13,371 bases of DNA, taken from Paracoccaceae bacterium. Its GTDB lineage: Bacteria; Pseudomonadota; Alphaproteobacteria; Rhodobacterales; Rhodobacteraceae. How positions within the stretch are numbered: the stretch's first letter is position 1; the number at the start of each line of letters is the position of its first letter. The DNA is taken from assembly GCA_027030435.1 (NCBI GenBank), contig JALVEX010000135.1:1-13371 (forward strand), read 5' to 3'. Positions 1 to 6,929 of the stretch are shown here, piece by piece. A program made the translations under genes and the position numbers. Under the pieces are notes generated by a model. That model saw nothing but the letters and a program-made list of their open reading frames with translations. It was not told where the DNA came from and made no database searches.

Positions 1-2281
1 CGGCGCCCGTTTTGGCCGGACCGCACGGCAGGCAGACCACCGCGCAGGCCCCGGCGTGGCCGTCATCGCCAAACGCCGGCGCGTCCTCGAGGCCGAGCGT
101 GCCGCCGTGTTCCTCGATGATCTTCCTGACGATCGGCAGGCCAAGCCCGGTGCCCTTCTCTCGGGTGGTCACATAGGGCTCGAAGAGGCGGGCGCGATCG
201 GGCGGCAGGCCGATGCCGTTGTCGCAGATGCGGATCAGGAGCGCATCGCCATCTACCTCGAGCGCGATGCGGATCACCGGCGCGAAATCATCGGGAACGC
301 CATTTTCGATCCTTGTTTCAATGGCTTCCACGGCATTCTTGATGAGGTTTATGAGCGCCTGCGAGATCATGGTTTCATCCACCTCGGCGCAGACTTCCCG
401 CTCGGGGATGTCCAGCACGAGCCGCAGGCCCGGCAGGGCGTTTTCCTGCAGAAGCGCCGCATCGCGCAGAATGGCGGCCACATCGGCGGGGCGGCGCTCG
501 GGCTCGGGCATGCGCGCAAAGCGCGAGAACTCATCCACGATGCGGCGCAGATCGTTCGTCTGGCGAATGATCACATCCGTGTATTGCTCAAGCTGCGCGC
601 CCTCCTCGCCAAGGCGTTTTCTGAACTTGCGCTTCACCCGCTCGGCGGAAAGCTGGATCGGGGTGAGCGGATTCTTGATCTCATGGGCGATTCGCCGCGC
701 CACATCGCCCCAGGCGGCCATGCGCTGGGCGGCCACGAGATCGGTGACGTCATCAAAGGCGATCACATAGCCCTCGGGCTCGCCCGCCTCGTTGCGCCGG
801 GTGGCGAGGCGCACGAGCAGATTTTCGAGCTTGCCGGAGCGCGCGAGCTTCACTTCCTCCTGCAGCATCTCCGCCCCCTCGGCCCTGAGCCGCGCGAGCA
901 GGGGGGCGAACTCGGGCACGATGCGCTCCAGCGCCGCGCCCACGGCCTTCGTGCCTTCGATCCCCAGCATCCGCTCGGCTGACGGGTTGATGAAGGCCAC
1001 GGCGCCTTCGTCATCGAGCCCGATCACCCCGGAGGTGACGGAGCCGAGCACCGAGTGAAACAGCCGGCGGCGGCGCTCGATCTGTTCGGTGTTTTCGAGA
1101 AGCGCCCCGCGCTGGGCCTTCAGCTGGCGGGTCATCTGATTGAAGTAGCGCCCGAGCATGGCGATCTCGTCCTCGCCCTCGTCCTCGATCACCTGCACAT
1201 CGAGATCCCCCGCCCCCACGGCCTGGGCGGCGCTGGTCAGCCGGCCAACGGGGCGCGAGAGGCGCTCGGCAAACCACAGGCCGAGCCAGATCGCGGCGAG
1301 GATCAGGATCACCGCGAAGCCGAGATAGAGCAGGCCGAACTCGAACACCAGCTTGCCGCGGTCCTGTTCGAGCTGGTGATAGAGATCCACCGTCTGGCGG
1401 GTTTCGTCGAGCAGGTTGAGGATCTTGCCATCCACCTTGCGCGAGACGTAGAGATAGCGATCGGTGTATTCGTCAAGGCGCTTGAGGGCGCGGAATTCGT
1501 TGTTGTCCCAATCCTTTATGACGACAACCTCACCCTTGTCGGCCTTTGCGATCTCTTCCGGCGTGGGAGGCTCGAAATCGAAGAGATAGGAGCGCTCGCC
1601 GCGGGCGCGGATGGTGCCGGTGCCGTCGATCACATAGGCCTCCTTCAGCCCGCGCTGGATCTGGGCCTGGCCCTGGGTCAGCAGCTGGCGCAATTCGCCG
1701 TCGCTGATGAAGAAGCGGCTGCGGCTGGCGCGATCGAGAAAATCTGCGAGGGCGCGGGCATCGGTGACAAGATCGCGGCGGTGTTCGTTTTCATAGGCCT
1801 GGGCGGCCTCGAGGGAATTGCCCAGCACCTGGCGCACGCGCTCGGAAAACCACCCCTCGAGCCCGACATTCACCGTCAGCACAGCGAAAACCGCCACAAG
1901 CACGGTGGGGATGAGCGCGATCAGCGCGAAAACCCCGGTGAGGCGCAGGTGCAGCCGCGAGCCGGCCGAACGCGCCCGGCGCGCCGCCACCATCCGCGCC
2001 ACCCGCTGCAGCACCAGGGCCGCCACCAGCAGCACATAGACGAGATCGGCCAGCAGCACGATGCGCAGCATGGGCGATGCGGCGCCCTGATCCAGCGGCC
2101 CGAGCACCATGTAGGTGAGAAGCGCCATCACCGGGCCGAGCAGCACCAGCCCGAGCGTGGCCGCATTCTGCACACGGCGCTGACGGCGCAGGCGCCGCAG
2201 CTTTTCCCACGCCTGGGTGCGCTTTTGCGGCAACAGCCGCCTTATGGAAGAACTGGTATCGCTCACGGCCCCAACCACCAT
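1..2281 (-). CDS. ntrY: NtrY, membrane nitrogen sensor histidine kinase (partial, 3' end off the left edge)
   Basis: Transmembrane sensor kinase of the NtrY/NtrX two-component system, which by family knowledge phosphorylates NtrX and takes part in nitrogen or redox signalling. About 760 residues are present without a stop, so only a few C-terminal residues should be missing. Reading the minus strand, I see hydrophobic segments near residues 39-61, 71-94, 113-140 and 309-337, with an extracytoplasmic sensor region between the last two. Then come a HAMP region (~335-390), a PAS-like region (~405-500), the H-box with His533 (motif IAHEIKNPLTPIQLSAERVK), an N-box (INLIKNAVEAIE), and the G boxes DNGIGLPP and GTGLGLPIV. 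The start is uncertain. ATG 2281 has no clear Shine-Dalgarno; GTG 2266 gives MSDTSSS and has GGTGG upstream. It lies 55 bases after ntrC on the same strand, the usual Rhodobacter order. Identity is firm; the start is not. Confidence 0.93.
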   Translation of the reverse strand, partial: MVVGAVSDTSSSIRRLLPQKRTQAWEKLRRLRRQRRVQNAATLGLVLLGPVMALLTYMVLGPLDQGAASPMLRIVLLADLVYVLLVAALVLQRVARMVAARRARSAGSRLHLRLTGVFALIALIPTVLVAVFAVLTVNVGLEGWFSERVRQVLGNSLEAAQAYENEHRRDLVTDARALADFLDRASRSRFFISDGELRQLLTQGQAQIQRGLKEAYVIDGTGTIRARGERSYLFDFEPPTPEEIAKADKGEVVVIKDWDNNEFRALKRLDEYTDRYLYVSRKVDGKILNLLDETRQTVDLYHQLEQDRGKLVFEFGLLYLGFAVILILAAIWLGLWFAERLSRPVGRLTSAAQAVGAGDLDVQVIEDEGEDEIAMLGRYFNQMTRQLKAQRGALLENTEQIERRRRLFHSVLGSVTSGVIGLDDEGAVAFINPSAERMLGIEGTKAVGAALERIVPEFAPLLARLRAEGAEMLQEEVKLARSGKLENLLVRLATRRNEAGEPEGYVIAFDDVTDLVAAQRMAAWGDVARRIAHEIKNPLTPIQLSAERVKRKFRKRLGEEGAQLEQYTDVIIRQTNDLRRIVDEFSRFARMPEPERRPADVAAILRDAALLQENALPGLRLVLDIPEREVCAEVDETMISQALINLIKNAVEAIETRIENGVPDDFAPVIRIALEVDGDALLIRICDNGIGLPPDRARLFEPYVTTREKGTGLGLPIVRKIIEEHGGTLGLEDAPAFGDDGHAGACAVVCLPCGPAKTGA

Positions 2282-2336
2282 ATGCACGGGGCAAACGCCG
2301 CTTTTCGGCGCCTCCTCCTCCCGGCATGTTGCCTAT

Positions 2337-3773
2337 TTACATCAATTTGCGCCGCCGTGTCACGCGAATATCAAGGAGGGCGATCTTTTTGCGCAGGGTA
2401 TTCCTGTTGATCCCGAGCAGCTCGGCGCAGCGGATCTGATTGCCGCCCGTTGCCTCGAGCGCGATCTCGATCAGGGGGCGCTCCACCTCGGCGAGGATGC
2501 GCGCGTGGAGGCCGGGCGGCGGCAGGCTGCCCTGATGGAGATCGAAATAGCGCCGCAGGTGGCCGGCCACGGATTGGGAAAGCGTTTCCCCCTCTCCCCC
2601 GCGCCTCACCTGCGCCGCCTCGGGCTGGCCCGCAAGCGCCGCCTCCACATCGCTGCGGCGGATCTCAGGGCCTGTCGCCGTCAGCGCCAGGCGCTTCATG
2701 ACATTTTCAAGCTGGCGGACGTTCCCGGGCCAGCTGTAGCGGCGCAGGAGTTCCTCCGCCCGTGCGCTGATCGCAAGCCCCGCGCCGCGCGGATGGCCGG
2801 CAAGGAAATGACGGGCGAGAAGCGGGATATCCTCGATGCGATCGCAAAGCTGCGGCACCGCGATCACGAGGGAGGCGAGGCGGAAATAGAGATCCTCGCG
2901 AAATTCTCCGGATTCGGTGGCGGTGGCGAGATCACGCCGCGAGGTGGCGATGAGGCGCACCTCGCTCGCCTCCGCCAGATCGAGAAGGCGGGTCAGGATC
3001 GCCTGCATACCGGGGCCGAGATCCCCCGGCTCCTCGATCAAGAGCGTGCCCCCGCGCGCCCGGTGCATCAGATCGCGCGCGGCCACCGGATCGGTGAGGT
3101 CAAGCGCCCCGGCGCTCACCAGCGGCGCCTCCCGCCGCGGCCCGAGATCATGAACGGCGCGCGCGATCAGGCTCTTGCCGGTGCCGCTCGCCCCCTGGAT
3201 CAGCACCGCGATATCGGTATGGATCACCTGGGCGATCAGCTTGTAGAGCTGCTGCATGGGCGGGCTCTGGCCGATCAGCGGCAGATCGGTGGCGAGCGCA
3301 AGTGCCGCGCCGCCGGGGCTTTCGGTCGCGCCGGAGGCTGCGGGAACGGCGCCTTCCCCGCGCGCGCCGCAATCGCCGCCATCCTTGACGGACGGGCGCG
3401 CCCGCCGGCGGCGGATCTTGAGCGCCCGCGCCGCGCGCTGCATAAGATCGGGGAGATCGAAGGGCTTGGGAAGATAATCGAAGGCCTCGGCCTCGGTGGC
3501 GCGGATGGCCGTCATGATGGTGTTCTGCGCCGAGATGACGATCACCGGCAGGCCGGGGCGGGCGCGCGCGATCTCGGGCAGCGCCTCGAGGCCGTTACCA
3601 TCGGGCATCACCACATCCGAGATCACCAGATCCCCCATCCCCTCGCGCACCCAGCGCTTCAGCGTTTCCATCGAGGATGTGGCATGGACCTTGCAGCCCG
3701 CGCGCGTGAAGGCCTGGGTGAGAACGGTGCGGATGGTGCGATCGTCATCCGCCACGAGCACGGTGCCGTCCAT
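2337..3773 (-). CDS. ntrC: NtrC, nitrogen response regulator lacking the GAFTGA loop
   Basis: DNA-binding response regulator phosphorylated by NtrB, controlling nitrogen-assimilation genes. It has 478 residues. The receiver domain spans ~1-120, with acidic pocket D9-D11, phospho-acceptor Asp53 (ISDVVMPDGNG), Ser81 and Lys103. A Gly/Ala-rich linker follows, then an AAA+ domain from ~165 with Walker A GASGTGKS (194-201), arginine-rich FREDLYFRL (291-299) and WPGNVRQLENV (348-358). A Fis-type helix-turn-helix lies at ~433-470 (GGNQIRCAELLGINRNTLRK). The GAFTGA motif that contacts sigma-54 is missing, and Walker B reads LLIEEPGD rather than LFLDEIGD. The K200-to-Walker-B spacing is about 18 residues shorter than in E. 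coli NtrC. This matches the Rhodobacter capsulatus type, which activates housekeeping sigma-70 polymerase. The ATG lies 2 bases after the ntrB stop, with a strong GGGGAGGAA ribosome site inside ntrB, so translation is probably coupled. Confidence 0.96.
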   Translation of the reverse strand: MDGTVLVADDDRTIRTVLTQAFTRAGCKVHATSSMETLKRWVREGMGDLVISDVVMPDGNGLEALPEIARARPGLPVIVISAQNTIMTAIRATEAEAFDYLPKPFDLPDLMQRAARALKIRRRRARPSVKDGGDCGARGEGAVPAASGATESPGGAALALATDLPLIGQSPPMQQLYKLIAQVIHTDIAVLIQGASGTGKSLIARAVHDLGPRREAPLVSAGALDLTDPVAARDLMHRARGGTLLIEEPGDLGPGMQAILTRLLDLAEASEVRLIATSRRDLATATESGEFREDLYFRLASLVIAVPQLCDRIEDIPLLARHFLAGHPRGAGLAISARAEELLRRYSWPGNVRQLENVMKRLALTATGPEIRRSDVEAALAGQPEAAQVRRGGEGETLSQSVAGHLRRYFDLHQGSLPPPGLHARILAEVERPLIEIALEATGGNQIRCAELLGINRNTLRKKIALLDIRVTRRRKLM

Positions 3774-3775
3774 GC

Positions 3776-4879
3776 CTATTCCTCCCCTCTGGGCGCGACC
3801 GGCAGCGAGATGCGGAAAGCCGTCCTGCCGGGGCGCGATTCGACGCTCACGATCCCGCCGTGATCGGTGACGATCTTCGACACCAGCGCCAGCCCGAGGC
3901 CGGTGCCGTTTTCGCGCCCCGAAACGAAGGGGGCGAAGATGTCATCGGCGATCTCGGGCGGCAGGCCGGGGCCGTCGTCGATGATTTCCACCTGCAGCGG
4001 CAGGGGGGTGCGGGTGCCGTCGGGGCGGCGCAGGTGCATGGCGTGATCGTAATGGGTGCGCAGGGTGATGGTGCCGCCCTGCGGGCCGGCGGCCTCGGCG
4101 GCGTTGGTGATGAGATTGAGGAAAACCTGCTGCAGCTGATCGGGATCGGCGCGGGTGAGCGGCAGCGAGGGATCGTAATCCTCGCGAAAGCGCATCTTCG
4201 CGGCCTTGCCGAGCGCGGCCGAGCGGCGCGCGCGATCGAGCGCATCGTGAATGTTGATGGCGCGAAGGGCCGGCCGGCGCGGATTGCCGAATTCTTCCAC
4301 CTGCTCCAGCAGCTTCACCACGCGCTGGCATTCGGAGACGATCAGTTCCGTCAGTTCCCGCTCCTCCCGCGCCTCGGGCGAGAGATTCATCGCCAGAAGC
4401 TGCGCCGCGCCGGTGATTCCGGCGAGCGGATTCTTGATCTCGTGGGCCAGCATCTCGGCCATGCCGATCGCCGCCTTGGCGGCCTTGCGCGCCGGCTGGC
4501 CGTGGGCGAGGGCCGCGCCCTGATCCTGGGGGGCAATCATCAGGAGCATCCGCCCCTGATCGCCGCAGGGCGCGATGCGCAGGGTGCAGAGAGGCCCCTC
4601 CCGGCCCTCCTTTTCAGCGCTGCCGGCGCCGTTTCCCCGCGCCGGGGCGATCGCCATGTCCTTCACGAAAACGCTGGCCCCGCTGCGCCGCACCCGCGAA
4701 AGCGCCTCCCCGAGCCGCCCGTCCGCCGCCAGAACGGCCTCCACCGGACGGCCCACCAGCGCGCGCGCCGAGCGGTTGGTAAACGCCTCGGCAAGCGGGT
4801 TGGCGGCTTCGATCCGCCCCGCCGCATCGATCAGGAGCGCCGGCTCGGGCAGCGCCGACCACAGATCCCCCGCCTTCAT
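3776..4879 (-). CDS. ntrB: NtrB, cytoplasmic nitrogen-regulation sensor kinase/phosphatase
   Basis: Soluble histidine kinase that phosphorylates or dephosphorylates NtrC under control of a PII protein (family knowledge). It has 367 residues from the chosen start. A PAS-like N-terminal domain (~5-120) begins LWSALPEPALLIDAAGRIEA. The H-box carries His146 (EMLAHEIKNPLAGITGAAQL), followed by an N-box (FLNLITNAAEAAG), DDGPGLPP (301-308) and GTGLGLALV (325-333). There is no membrane segment. The reading frame stays open upstream to an ATG at 4963, but that start would overlap dusB by 74 bases and adds an Arg-rich, non-conserved stretch. The ATG at 4879 has AAGGTGG just upstream and lies 10 bases after the dusB stop. 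It sits between dusB and ntrC in one tight operon. The function is certain from the motifs and context. Confidence 0.96.
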   Translation of the reverse strand: MKAGDLWSALPEPALLIDAAGRIEAANPLAEAFTNRSARALVGRPVEAVLAADGRLGEALSRVRRSGASVFVKDMAIAPARGNGAGSAEKEGREGPLCTLRIAPCGDQGRMLLMIAPQDQGAALAHGQPARKAAKAAIGMAEMLAHEIKNPLAGITGAAQLLAMNLSPEAREERELTELIVSECQRVVKLLEQVEEFGNPRRPALRAINIHDALDRARRSAALGKAAKMRFREDYDPSLPLTRADPDQLQQVFLNLITNAAEAAGPQGGTITLRTHYDHAMHLRRPDGTRTPLPLQVEIIDDGPGLPPEIADDIFAPFVSGRENGTGLGLALVSKIVTDHGGIVSVESRPGRTAFRISLPVAPRGEE

Positions 4880-4883
4880 GCCG

Positions 4884-4890
4884 CCACCTT
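4884..4890 (-). promoter_or_regulatory. Ribosome binding site deciding the ntrB start
   Basis: AAGGTGG on the minus strand, 4 bases before the ATG at 4879. Its first base is the last base of the dusB stop codon. It supports the 4879 start over an upstream ATG at 4963 and suggests that ribosomes finishing dusB can reinitiate on ntrB. Confidence 0.55.
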
Positions 4891-5918
4891 CATGCCGCCG
4901 CCTCCGCCCCAGCCTGCGGATATGCCTCCGCATGGGTGCTGAGCGCCAGCGGCAGCAACGCAAGCACGCGGGCCGGATCGCACGCCGTCAGCACCTCGCG
5001 GCGCAGCGGCGCGGGCGTGGCGGCGCGATCCATGTACCAGGCGAGGTGCTTGCGCGCCACGCGCAGGGCGAGATCGGGGCCGTAGAAGGCGCGCATGTCG
5101 TCGTAGTGCTCCGCCACCATCCCGGCGAAGGCGGCGCCCTGCGGGATCTCGGGCGCGGGCGTGCCCCAAAGCGCGGCCGCGATCTCGGCCAGCCGCCAGG
5201 GCGCGCCCTCGGCCCCGCGCCCCACCATCACCCCATCGGCCCGCGAAAGCGCCAGCGCCCGGCGTGCGCCGGCCGTATCGGTGATGTCGCCATTGGCGAT
5301 CACGGGAATGGAAACGGCCCGCTTCACCGCCGCGATCGCCGCCCAGTCGGCGCGCCCCTTGTAGAACTGGCGGCGCGTGCGCCCGTGCACCGTGATCATC
5401 GCCACCCCGGCCGCCTCGGCCCGGCGCGCAAGATCGGGAGCGTTGAGGCTCTCCTCATCCCAGCCGAGCCGCATCTTGAGCGTCACCGGCACCGAAACCG
5501 CGCCCACGACCGCCTCGATCAGCGAAAGCGCAAGATCGGGATCGCGCATCAGCGCCGCCCCCGAGCCGCCGCCGGCCACCTTCTTCGCCGGACAGCCCAT
5601 GTTGATATCGATGATCGCCGCGCCATTGGCCTCCACCATGCGCGCCGCCTCGCCCATCCAGCGCGCCTGCCGCCCGGCAAGCTGGACAGCCGTTGGTGCC
5701 CGCCCCGCTCCCGCCGCATCCGGGCCGAGGCCGAGCGCCGCGCGCTCGCGCACGCCCGGCTTGGCCTGCACCATCTCCTGGCTCGCCACCATCTCGCTCA
5801 CCACCAGCCCGGCGCCGAAGCGCGCCACAAGCCGGCGAAAGGGCAGATCCGTGATCCCCGCCATGGGGGCGAGGAAAACGGGGGGCGTGAGGGTGATATC
5901 TGCCAGATTGATGTGCAA
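4890..5918 (-). CDS. dusB: DusB/NifR3 tRNA-dihydrouridine synthase
   Basis: FMN-dependent enzyme that reduces specific uridines in tRNA to dihydrouridine using NADPH; first named NifR3 in Rhodobacter. It has 342 residues from the chosen start (348 from TTG 5936). Visible motifs are PPVFLAPMAGITDLPFRR near the N-terminus, catalytic Cys in DINMGCPAKKV (Cys115 when counted from 5936), KMRLGWD, TVHGRTRRQFYKG, VIANGDI and DGVMVGRGAEGAPW, all typical of the DusB family. No ATG or GTG precedes the conserved core. The options are TTG 5936, directly after an in-frame TAA, and TTG 5918, which has AAAGG 7 bases upstream; I prefer 5918. It ends 10 bases before ntrB, the classic nifR3-ntrB-ntrC operon of Rhodobacterales. 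Identity is firm; the start is uncertain by six codons. Confidence 0.95.
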   Translation of the reverse strand: MHINLADITLTPPVFLAPMAGITDLPFRRLVARFGAGLVVSEMVASQEMVQAKPGVRERAALGLGPDAAGAGRAPTAVQLAGRQARWMGEAARMVEANGAAIIDINMGCPAKKVAGGGSGAALMRDPDLALSLIEAVVGAVSVPVTLKMRLGWDEESLNAPDLARRAEAAGVAMITVHGRTRRQFYKGRADWAAIAAVKRAVSIPVIANGDITDTAGARRALALSRADGVMVGRGAEGAPWRLAEIAAALWGTPAPEIPQGAAFAGMVAEHYDDMRAFYGPDLALRVARKHLAWYMDRAATPAPLRREVLTACDPARVLALLPLALSTHAEAYPQAGAEAAA

Positions 5919-5941
5919 GACCCGGCCTTTGTCCAATTATT

Positions 5942-5953
5942 GGGCAATTGCCC
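5942..5953. promoter_or_regulatory. Perfect 12-bp palindrome, possible operator ahead of dusB-ntrBC
   Basis: GGGCAATTGCCC is its own reverse complement. It lies just downstream of a possible -10 element and about 24 bases before the preferred dusB start, where a repressor or transcription-start control site could sit. The binding protein is unknown and the site could be chance. Confidence 0.35.
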
Positions 5954-5955
5954 GC

Positions 5956-5984
5956 TTCATAGGCAAAGCGAGGCGAAAACGCAA
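5956..5984 (-). promoter_or_regulatory. dusB: Possible sigma-70 promoter of the dusB-ntrB-ntrC operon
   Basis: On the minus strand, TTGCGT (5984-5979), a 17-base spacer and TATGAA (5961-5956). The match to TTGACA/TATAAT is 3/6 and 4/6. Transcription would start near 5949, giving a leader of about 30 bases to TTG 5918. It lies in the 106 bases between suhB and dusB. Read-through from suhB is also possible. Confidence 0.35.
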
Positions 5985-6024
5985 CGGGCGAGACACCGCA
6001 GGCCCGCACGCCCCTCGGGCACGC

Positions 6025-6813
6025 TCACCCCTCGCGGATCACCCGGGCGAATTTCTCGAAGATTTCGCCATTGGCGCAGACGATCTCGCCATCGCGCAGG
6101 ATATCGCCCGCAGGGTCGATCGGCTCGGCCAGCCCGCCCGCCTCGCGCAGGATGACGAGCCCGGCGGCCATGTCCCACTCATGCAGGCCGTGCTCCCAGA
6201 AGCCTTCGAAGCGCCCGGCCGCCACATAGGCGAGATCGAGCGCCGCCGAACCGCAGCGGCGCACGCCGGCGCACTGGGGCAGCAGACGGGCGAGATCCTT
6301 CAGCGTCTCGGGCAGGCCGGGGCGCCCGGCGAAGGGCAGGCCGGTGGCGAAGATGCTCTCGATCATCCGGCTGCGCCCCGAAACCCTGAGCCGAGTTTCG
6401 TTCATCCAGGCGCCCTGCCCCTTCTCGGCGCGGAAAAGCTCGTCCTTCGCCGGATCGTAGATCACCCCGGCCACGATCTCGCCCTTGTGCTCGAGCGCGA
6501 TCGAGATCGCCCAGTGCGGCAGGCCATGGAGGAAATTGGTGGTGCCGTCGAGCGGATCGACGATCCAGCGCCGCGTGGGATCCTTGCCCGCCACCGCATC
6601 GCTCTCCTCCGCGCACCAGCCATAGGTGGGGCGCGCGGCCATGAGCTCTTCGCGGATGATCGCCTCGGCGGCGACATCGGCGCGGCTGACGAAATCGCCT
6701 GCCCCCTTGGCGGAAACCTGGAGATTCTCCACCTCGCGGAAATCCTTGGCCAGCGAACGCCCTGCCCTGCGCGCGGCCTTGATCATGACATTGAGATTGG
6801 CACTGCCCTGCAT
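6025..6813 (-). CDS. suhB: Inositol-1-monophosphatase family protein (SuhB-like)
   Basis: Mg2+-dependent phosphatase of the IMPase/FBPase superfamily, acting on inositol monophosphates or related sugar phosphates in the cytoplasm. In E. coli, SuhB also binds the rRNA antitermination complex. It has 262 residues, the normal family length. Metal-binding motifs are intact: EES with Glu69, WIVDPLDGTTNFLHG with Asp86 and Asp89, and EWDMAAG with Asp214. The N-terminus SANLNVMIKAARRAGRSL resembles the SuhB-type start SPMLNIAVRAARKAG. The ATG at 6813 has AAGGAG 10 bases upstream. It lies between metR and dusB on the same strand, 116 and about 106 bases apart, and may share transcripts with either. 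The substrate cannot be read from sequence; the gene symbol is by family resemblance. Confidence 0.9.
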   Translation of the reverse strand: MQGSANLNVMIKAARRAGRSLAKDFREVENLQVSAKGAGDFVSRADVAAEAIIREELMAARPTYGWCAEESDAVAGKDPTRRWIVDPLDGTTNFLHGLPHWAISIALEHKGEIVAGVIYDPAKDELFRAEKGQGAWMNETRLRVSGRSRMIESIFATGLPFAGRPGLPETLKDLARLLPQCAGVRRCGSAALDLAYVAAGRFEGFWEHGLHEWDMAAGLVILREAGGLAEPIDPAGDILRDGEIVCANGEIFEKFARVIREG

Positions 6814-6840
6814 GTTTTCAGCACTCCTTCGTTCCCGCCC

Positions 6841-6869
6841 CCTTTACGGGGTTCGGCCGGGCGTGCCAA
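6841..6869 (-). promoter_or_regulatory. suhB: Possible sigma-70 promoter of suhB
   Basis: On the minus strand, TTGGCA (6869-6864), a 17-base spacer and TAAAGG (6846-6841). The -35 matches 5/6 and the -10 only 3/6. The -10 falls in a small CCCC-GTAAA-GGGG dyad (6839-6851). The predicted leader to the suhB ATG is about 20 bases and contains the AAGGAG site. Confidence 0.3.
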
Positions 6870-6902
6870 GGGGCAACCGGGGAGCAACCGGAGGGCAAAC
6901 GG
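6870..6902. repeat. Three imperfect 11-bp tandem repeats upstream of suhB
   Basis: Consecutive units GGGGCAACCGG (6870-6880), GGAGCAACCGG (6881-6891) and AGGGCAAACGG (6892-6902), differing at one to three positions. They abut the candidate -35 of suhB in the metR-suhB gap. The 11-bp step is close to one DNA helical turn, as in arrays of regulator half-sites. A role is inference only. Confidence 0.5.
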
Positions 6903-6929
6903 GCGCAGGGGGGATCGGCCCTCTTCCCC

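Noticed and set aside
1791..2327. 178-codon minus-strand frame beginning just after ntrC with a GGAGGAGG stretch
   Set aside because: It is out of frame with NtrY and gives a Gly/Ala/Arg-rich sequence. The frame from 2281 gives the membrane segments and kinase domain. GGAGGAGG is too far from the ntrY start to serve it.
1055..2410. 451-codon open frame on the plus strand
   Set aside because: It is antisense to ntrY, whose translation shows HAMP, PAS and kinase motifs. The plus frame is rich in His, Gln and Glu without family resemblance.
2217..3863. 548-codon open frame on the plus strand
   Set aside because: It lies opposite ntrC and ntrY and reads as low-complexity Arg/Ala/Gly protein with no domain. 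The minus-strand frames carry complete conserved domains. Long antisense frames are expected in GC-rich genes.
4880..4963. Longer ntrB start at ATG 4963
   Set aside because: It would overlap the end of dusB by 74 bases and adds Arg-rich residues not found in NtrB; ATG 4879 has a ribosome site.
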